A DNA stretch of 64,000 bases from Novosphingobium sp. KCTC 2891 (lineage in GTDB: Bacteria; Pseudomonadota; Alphaproteobacteria; Sphingomonadales; Sphingomonadaceae): assembly GCF_025938155.1 (NCBI RefSeq), contig NZ_JAPCZG010000002.1, forward strand, positions 62,001 to 126,000, in the 5' to 3' direction. A program made the translations under genes and the position numbers. Shown here in pieces: positions 59,614-64,000 of this stretch (the first letter of the stretch is position 1; every line of letters starts with the position of its first letter). The notes under the pieces were generated by a model. That model made no database searches. It saw only the letters and a program-made list of their open reading frames with translations, and was not told the origin of the DNA.

Positions 59614-60075
59614 ATGACCCGCTACATCCCACCGGCCGAGATCCAGAGCCTCGTCGGCCAGGTCGTCGGCACGTCGAACTGGGTCGAAGTCACGCAGGAG
59701 CGCATCAACCAGTTCGCCGAGGCGACGGGCGACTTCCAGTTCATCCACGTCGATCCGGAACGCGCGAAGGACACGCCCTTCGGCGGCACCATCGCGCACG
59801 GGTTCCTGACGTTGTCGTTGATTCCGCTGCTGACCATGGAAAGCGACTGCCCGCGCCCCGAAGGCGTGAAGATGGGCGTCAACTATGGCGGCAACAAGAC
59901 GCGCTTCCTCTCGCCCGTCCGCTCGGGCAAGCGCATCCGCGGCCTGTTCAAGCTGCTCGCGCTGGACGAAAAGCGTCCCGGCCAGTGGCAACAGACGATG
60001 GAGATCACGGTCGAGATCGAGGGTCAGGAAAAGCCTGCCCTGATCTGCGAATGGGTCACCCAGTTCTTCGTCTGA
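59614..60075 (+). CDS. MaoC family dehydratase
   Basis: A 153-residue hot-dog-fold protein. The hydratase-2 motif FAEATGDFQFIHVDPERAKDTPFGGTIAHGFLTLSL carries the catalytic Asp and His. It resembles (R)-specific enoyl-CoA hydratases that feed PHA synthesis or assist fatty-acid metabolism. AAGGAGAGG precedes the ATG. It converges on phaZ, across a 57-base gap with an imperfect hairpin at 60093-60120, which fits a PHA connection. Confidence 0.9.
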   Translation: MTRYIPPAEIQSLVGQVVGTSNWVEVTQERINQFAEATGDFQFIHVDPERAKDTPFGGTIAHGFLTLSLIPLLTMESDCPRPEGVKMGVNYGGNKTRFLSPVRSGKRIRGLFKLLALDEKRPGQWQQTMEITVEIEGQEKPALICEWVTQFFV

Positions 60076-60132
60076 GCTGTCCGGTTCCCCGTCCTGCCCC
60101 CGGCGAGCGCCAGGGGTAGGACGTACCCGGGA

Positions 60133-61389
60133 TCAGGCGACCGCGGTCAGCTTGCGGCCCTTGCCCTTCTTGTCGAACTTGCCGATCCAGGCATCGACCA
60201 CCGGGGCGATCGTGGTCCGCCAGCGCGTGCCGTTGAAGATGCCATAATGGCCGACTTCGGGCGCGAGGTGATACTTCTTCAGGTCGTCGGGCAGGTTCGG
60301 CGTGACCTTCAGCGCCGCCTTGGTCTGGCCGATGCCCGAAATGTCGTCCTTCTCGCCCTCGATGCACAGGATCGCCGTGTCGGTGATCGCGCCCAGGTCC
60401 ACCACCTTGCCGCGGTGCACGAACTCGCCCTTGGGCAGCGCGTGCTGCTGGAAGACGACGTCCACGGTCTGCAGATAGAATTCGGCCGGCAGGTCGCAGA
60501 CGGCGCGATATTCGTCGTAGAACGTCTTGGTCGCCTCGGCGCTGTCTTCCGCGCCCTGCATCATGTGCTGGTAGAGCTTGTAGTGGCTCATCATGTGGCT
60601 GCCGAGGTTCATCGACATGAAGCTCGCCAGCTGGACGAAGCCCGGATAGACGCGCCGCCCCTCGCCCGGATAGTTGCCGGGCACGGTGGTGATCACGTTG
60701 TGCTTGAACCACACGTAGGGCTTGGTGATCGCATGGTCGTTCACCGCCGTGGGCGATTCGCGCGTGTCGATCGGCCCCCCCATCATCGTCAGCGTGACGG
60801 GGCGGCAGGGATGCTCGTTCGCCGCCATGATCGCCGTCGCGGCGAACATCGGAACCGAAGGCTGGCACACCGCCATGGCGTGGGCGCCCGGCCCGATGTG
60901 CTCAAGGAAGCCGACGATGTAGTCGATGTAGTCGTCGAGATCGAACGTGCCATCGGCCAGCGGCACGAACTTCGCGTCGGCCCAGTCGGTGATGTAGACC
61001 ACGCTGCGTTCCATCATCCGCTCCACCGTGCCGCGCAGCAGCGTGGCGAAGTGGCCGCTCATCGGCGCCACGATCAGCAGGCGCGGCGCATCCGCGGGCA
61101 GGCCGGCGTGGGTGAACTTCTTGAGCTTGCCGAACGGGCGCTGCACTTCGGTCGATTCGCTGACCGCATGGATCGCGCCATCGACGTGGATGGTCTTGAT
61201 GCCGAAGGCGGGCTTGCCGCGCGGTGCCGCTGCGTGTGCGAACACATCGAGCGCGGAGGCCAGCATCTGGCTGCCGCCAAGACCGGCAAGGGGAGAGCGC
61301 GGATCGTTGAGCAGGTCCGCGGTCATCGAGGCCCAGGCGCTGCCGGCATTGAGCAGCGAGCGCTGGATTTCATAGGCCTTGTAAAGCAC
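60133..61389 (-). CDS. phaZ: Intracellular polyhydroxybutyrate depolymerase
   Basis: A 418-residue enzyme that mobilises intracellular PHB granules. It begins VLYKAYEIQRSLLNAGSAWA. The nucleophile region HAMAVCQPSVPMFAATA has the Cys characteristic of PhaZ1-type depolymerases in place of a lipase Ser. TMMGGPIDTRESPTAVN and, near the end, EVGHYGIFNGTRW (His) are also conserved. The GTG at 61389 follows AAAGGTG. A frame up to 61476 adds unconserved residues. Confidence 0.92.
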   Translation of the reverse strand: MLYKAYEIQRSLLNAGSAWASMTADLLNDPRSPLAGLGGSQMLASALDVFAHAAAPRGKPAFGIKTIHVDGAIHAVSESTEVQRPFGKLKKFTHAGLPADAPRLLIVAPMSGHFATLLRGTVERMMERSVVYITDWADAKFVPLADGTFDLDDYIDYIVGFLEHIGPGAHAMAVCQPSVPMFAATAIMAANEHPCRPVTLTMMGGPIDTRESPTAVNDHAITKPYVWFKHNVITTVPGNYPGEGRRVYPGFVQLASFMSMNLGSHMMSHYKLYQHMMQGAEDSAEATKTFYDEYRAVCDLPAEFYLQTVDVVFQQHALPKGEFVHRGKVVDLGAITDTAILCIEGEKDDISGIGQTKAALKVTPNLPDDLKKYHLAPEVGHYGIFNGTRWRTTIAPVVDAWIGKFDKKGKGRKLTAVA

Positions 61390-61533
61390 GAGCGACACCT
61401 TTCGTGACCCGGCCGCGCCGGGGATTCGTTTTCCCGCCAAGAATGCCGCCTTTCGACCTTTTGTGCAATGCAACAAAAATCAGGGCGAGCAAGACCCCTT
61501 CCGGCGCGCGCGTGCATGGGCTAGGCGGGCGCG

Positions 61534-63321
61534 ATGGATGAGGGAACCCAGCCCGCCGAACCGCGCGCCGCGCGCAACCTGACCCCGCTGCGCATGGTGT
61601 GGCGCCAGGCGCTCAACTATCCGACGCAAGTGCTGATCGCGCTCGGTGCGCTGATCACCACCTCGGCGGCGACGATCTCGATCCCGGCCCGTTTCAAGTC
61701 GATCATCGACCAGGCCTTCGGCCCCGGCGCCAATCCCGATACGATCAACGGCGCCTTCCGCATCCTGCTGCTGATCGTCATCATCCTGGGAATCGGCACC
61801 GCCACGCGGTTCTACTTCGTCTCGTGGATCGGCGAACGCGTGGTCGCGGACGTGCGGCTGAAGGTCCAGCAGAACCTGCTGCGGCTGCCTCCCAGCTTCT
61901 TCGAGAGCAACAGCCCGAAGGAAATCTCCTCGCGCATGACGTCGGACACGGCGATCATCGAGCAGGTCGTGGGCACCACCGTCTCGGTCGCGCTGCGCAA
62001 CGCGCTGACCGCGATCGGCGGGGTGATCTACCTGTTCGCGCTGGCCCCGGCGCTCACCGCCGGACTGCTCGTGGGGATTCCCGTGGTGATCGGCCCGATC
62101 ATGTTCTTCGGCACCCGCTTGCGCAAGGCATCGCGCTCCAGCCAGGACCGCGTGGCCGACATCGGCGTGATGGTCTCCGAAGTGCTCGGCGCGATGAAGG
62201 TCGTCCAGGCGTTCGGACAGGAACGGCGCGAAGCGGAGCGCTTCGGCGGCGCGGTGGAACGCACGTTCGAGACCGCGCAGCGCCGCATCCGCATCCGTGC
62301 GGTGATGACTGCCATCGTCATCTTCCTGATCTTCGGCGGGATCACCGCGCTGATGTGGGAAGGCGCGATGGGCGTGGCCAAGGGCACGATCAGCGGCGGC
62401 ACCATCGCGGCCTTCGTGCTGACCGGCGGCATCGTCGCGGGCGCATTCGGCTCGCTGATGGAAGTCTATGGCGATCTCGTGCGCGGCGCGGGCGCCGCCA
62501 GCCGCCTCAACGAACTGCTGCTCGAACAGCCGGACATCGCCCCGCCGGCGCGGCCGATCGCGCTGCCGCAGCCGCCGCGTGGCCAGCTCGCGTTCCAGAA
62601 CGTGGCGTTCCGCTATCCCAGCCGTCCCGAAGTGGCGGCGCTGGAAGATTTCTCGCTCACGGTCGAGCCGGGCGAGACCGTGGCCATCGTCGGCCCCTCG
62701 GGCGCGGGCAAGTCCACGCTGTTCCTGCTGGCCGAGCGTTTCTACGATCCGCAGGGCGGCACCGTGCGCATCGACGGCGTGCCGCTGGCACAGGCAGATC
62801 CGGCCGAAGTGCGCGCCCGCATGGCGCTCGTCCCGCAGGAAGGCGTGCTGTTCGCCGCCAGCGCGCGGGACAACCTGCGCTATGGCAACTGGGACGCCAC
62901 CGACGAACAGATCTGGCAGGCCGCGCGCGATGCCAATGCCGAAACCTTCCTCCGCGCGCTGCCGCAAGGGCTGGACACCTTCCTGGGCGAGGACGGCGCG
63001 CGCCTTTCGGGCGGCCAGCGCCAGCGCATCGCCATTGCGCGCGCCCTGCTGCGCAACGCGCCGATCCTGCTGCTGGACGAGGCCACGAGCGCGCTCGACG
63101 CCGAAAGCGAGCGGCTGGTGCAGGACGCGCTCGACCGGCTGATGAAGCAGCGCACCACGCTGGTCATCGCCCACCGCCTCGCCACCGTGCGCCAGGCCGA
63201 CCGCATCGTGGTGATGGAAGGCGGCCGCATCGTCGAACAGGGCACGCACGCCAGCCTTTCGGCGCAGGACGGGCTCTACGCCCGCCTGGCCCGGCTCCAG
63301 TTCGACACCGTGCACGCCTGA
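61534..63321 (+). CDS. Half-size ABC exporter (MsbA/LmrA-like)
   Basis: A 595-residue fused TMD-NBD exporter that works as a dimer in the inner membrane. Six helices occupy about residues 30-320 (VLIALGALITTSAATISIPARFKSIIDQAFG..). The ATPase domain has Walker A (GPSGAGKST), Q-loop (LVPQEGVLF), LSGGQRQRIAIARALL, Walker B (ILLLDEATSALD) and H-loop (IAHRLATV). The substrate may be lipid or drug, and context gives no clue. The ATG at 61534 begins MDEGTQPAEPR. Confidence 0.92.
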   Translation: MDEGTQPAEPRAARNLTPLRMVWRQALNYPTQVLIALGALITTSAATISIPARFKSIIDQAFGPGANPDTINGAFRILLLIVIILGIGTATRFYFVSWIGERVVADVRLKVQQNLLRLPPSFFESNSPKEISSRMTSDTAIIEQVVGTTVSVALRNALTAIGGVIYLFALAPALTAGLLVGIPVVIGPIMFFGTRLRKASRSSQDRVADIGVMVSEVLGAMKVVQAFGQERREAERFGGAVERTFETAQRRIRIRAVMTAIVIFLIFGGITALMWEGAMGVAKGTISGGTIAAFVLTGGIVAGAFGSLMEVYGDLVRGAGAASRLNELLLEQPDIAPPARPIALPQPPRGQLAFQNVAFRYPSRPEVAALEDFSLTVEPGETVAIVGPSGAGKSTLFLLAERFYDPQGGTVRIDGVPLAQADPAEVRARMALVPQEGVLFAASARDNLRYGNWDATDEQIWQAARDANAETFLRALPQGLDTFLGEDGARLSGGQRQRIAIARALLRNAPILLLDEATSALDAESERLVQDALDRLMKQRTTLVIAHRLATVRQADRIVVMEGGRIVEQGTHASLSAQDGLYARLARLQFDTVHA

Positions 63322-63471
63322 TCGCGGCCGACGCTGATCGACCAGCGACATACGGGCGCCGACGAACGACAAGCGATCGCCCTTCGGGGAAATCGCCAAG
63401 GGGTGTTCAGGCGCGGCTAAGCCGTTAAGGGTGATCCGGTCACATCTGTAACCGGACGGATTTCCTCAGCG

Positions 63472-64000
63472 ATGCACAAGTCGATTCCCGCGCTCCTTGC
63501 CGCCGTCTCCGTGTTCGCCCAAGTGGCGCCGGCCTTTGCCGAAGATGCCCCGGCGGCTGCGACAGCCGCTGCCACCGCGCCCCAGGCACCACTGATGAGC
63601 CGCGACTTCCCCGGCAGCGGCCTGCAACTGCAATACGTCGACAAGTCGGTGAAGCCGGGCGACGATTTCGACACGTACGTCAACGGCAAGTGGAAGGCGG
63701 GCTTCGTCATGCCCGCGGACAAGACGCGCTACGGTTCGTTCAACGCGCTCGATGACCTGTCCCAGGACCGCCTGCGCGGCATTCTCGACGAACTGGTCGC
63801 CAAGAAGGCCGATCCCGCCACGCCCGAAGGCAAGGTGGCCGCCGCCTATACCGCCTATCTCGATACCGCCGCGATCGACGCCGCGGGTCTTGCACCGGCC
63901 AAGCCCTGGCTCGACCGGATCGCCGCGGCAAAGACTTCCGACGATCTTGCACTGCTGTTCGCCCAGCCGGGCATCGCCTCGCCCATCGGCTTCGGCGTCG
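63472..64000 (+). CDS. M13 family metallopeptidase (5' part, runs off window)
   Basis: Only the first 176 codons are inside the window. The product starts MHKSIPALLAAVSVFAQVAPAFA, a signal peptide. DKSVKPGDDFDTYVNGKWKAGFVMPADKTRYGSFNALDDL is the typical N-terminal signature of neprilysin-like M13 peptidases (PepO). LRGILDELVAKK and YTAYLDTAAIDAAGL are also conserved. The zinc site HExxH would lie beyond position 64000. A periplasmic endopeptidase acting on short peptides is expected. Confidence 0.88.
   Translation, partial: MHKSIPALLAAVSVFAQVAPAFAEDAPAAATAAATAPQAPLMSRDFPGSGLQLQYVDKSVKPGDDFDTYVNGKWKAGFVMPADKTRYGSFNALDDLSQDRLRGILDELVAKKADPATPEGKVAAAYTAYLDTAAIDAAGLAPAKPWLDRIAAAKTSDDLALLFAQPGIASPIGFGV

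Noticed and set aside
61480..63399. 639-codon minus-strand frame opposite the ABC exporter
   Set aside because: Its composition is typical of antisense GC-rich frames (many His, Arg, Asp), with no family match. The ABC exporter explains the DNA.

Overview
The window is a GC-rich alphaproteobacterial chromosome segment. A sphingomonad is most likely (Sphingomonadales, perhaps Novosphingobium). This inference rests on the gene repertoire: a GapR/DUF2312 nucleoid protein, a SciP/DUF1153 homologue, an exosortase A-associated glycosyltransferase and O-ligase, a PEP-CTERM protein, an intracellular PHB depolymerase, a class Ia ribonucleotide reductase whose alpha chain lacks the ATP-cone, and many GTG/TTG starts with 4-base overlaps. 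No rRNA or database search was available to confirm the taxon.

Layout. Positions 1-2457 are core: DUF1272, thiD, a LOG-family gene and a small exported protein. Positions 2595-15932 are a 13.3 kb integrative island lying downstream of an intact tRNA-Gln(CTG) at 15884-15957. It is bounded by 54-bp direct repeats, one of which is the displaced tRNA 3' part. A tyrosine integrase sits at the left end. Next to it are a regulator and an excisionase-like HTH gene around a divergent control region. Paired 11-bp-phased TGTCGCAT repeats lie just inside both ends. The cargo is accessory: two tandem paralogous unknown proteins with a shared leader, a broken aquaporin, a Cys-repeat secreted protein, MscL, a DUF4332 protein, a SciP paralogue, a GNAT remnant, a nitrilase-family hydrolase, a ClC transporter flanked by 56-bp repeats, and the stump of a type ISP restriction enzyme.

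Positions 16118-25819 are core: ppx-rlmE, gapR, an SDR, an amidohydrolase-GNAT pair, a CPBP protease, yebC, and ruvC-DUF4337-ruvA-ruvB. Then follow a Ser/Thr/Gly-rich PEP-CTERM protein (26046), acnA, two tiny membrane proteins missed by usual length cut-offs (30138 and 30405), a DMT exporter and two L,D-transpeptidase-family genes that converge. A long minus-strand run follows, with a GNAT, an EamA exporter, ispG, a second GNAT, a GFA protein and tldD. Positions 39544-54530 carry a complex I-type zinc finger protein, an ABC ATPase, nadB, nrdA and nrdB (separated by a PepSY-type and a DUF2171 gene), and gltD-gltB.

Positions 54723-64000 carry a 614-residue two-helix membrane protein with VIEPT repeats, a divergent exosortase A-associated module (glycosyltransferase on one side, a 56-aa protein plus O-ligase on the other), a MaoC hydratase, phaZ, a half-size ABC exporter and the start of an M13 peptidase. 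The exosortase-associated genes probably act on proteins such as the one at 26046, although no exosortase is in the window.

The least explained material is in the island, mainly the paralogue pair at 6141-7634. I see no complete, recognisable new defence or mobile system. Functional claims rest on motif recognition only.
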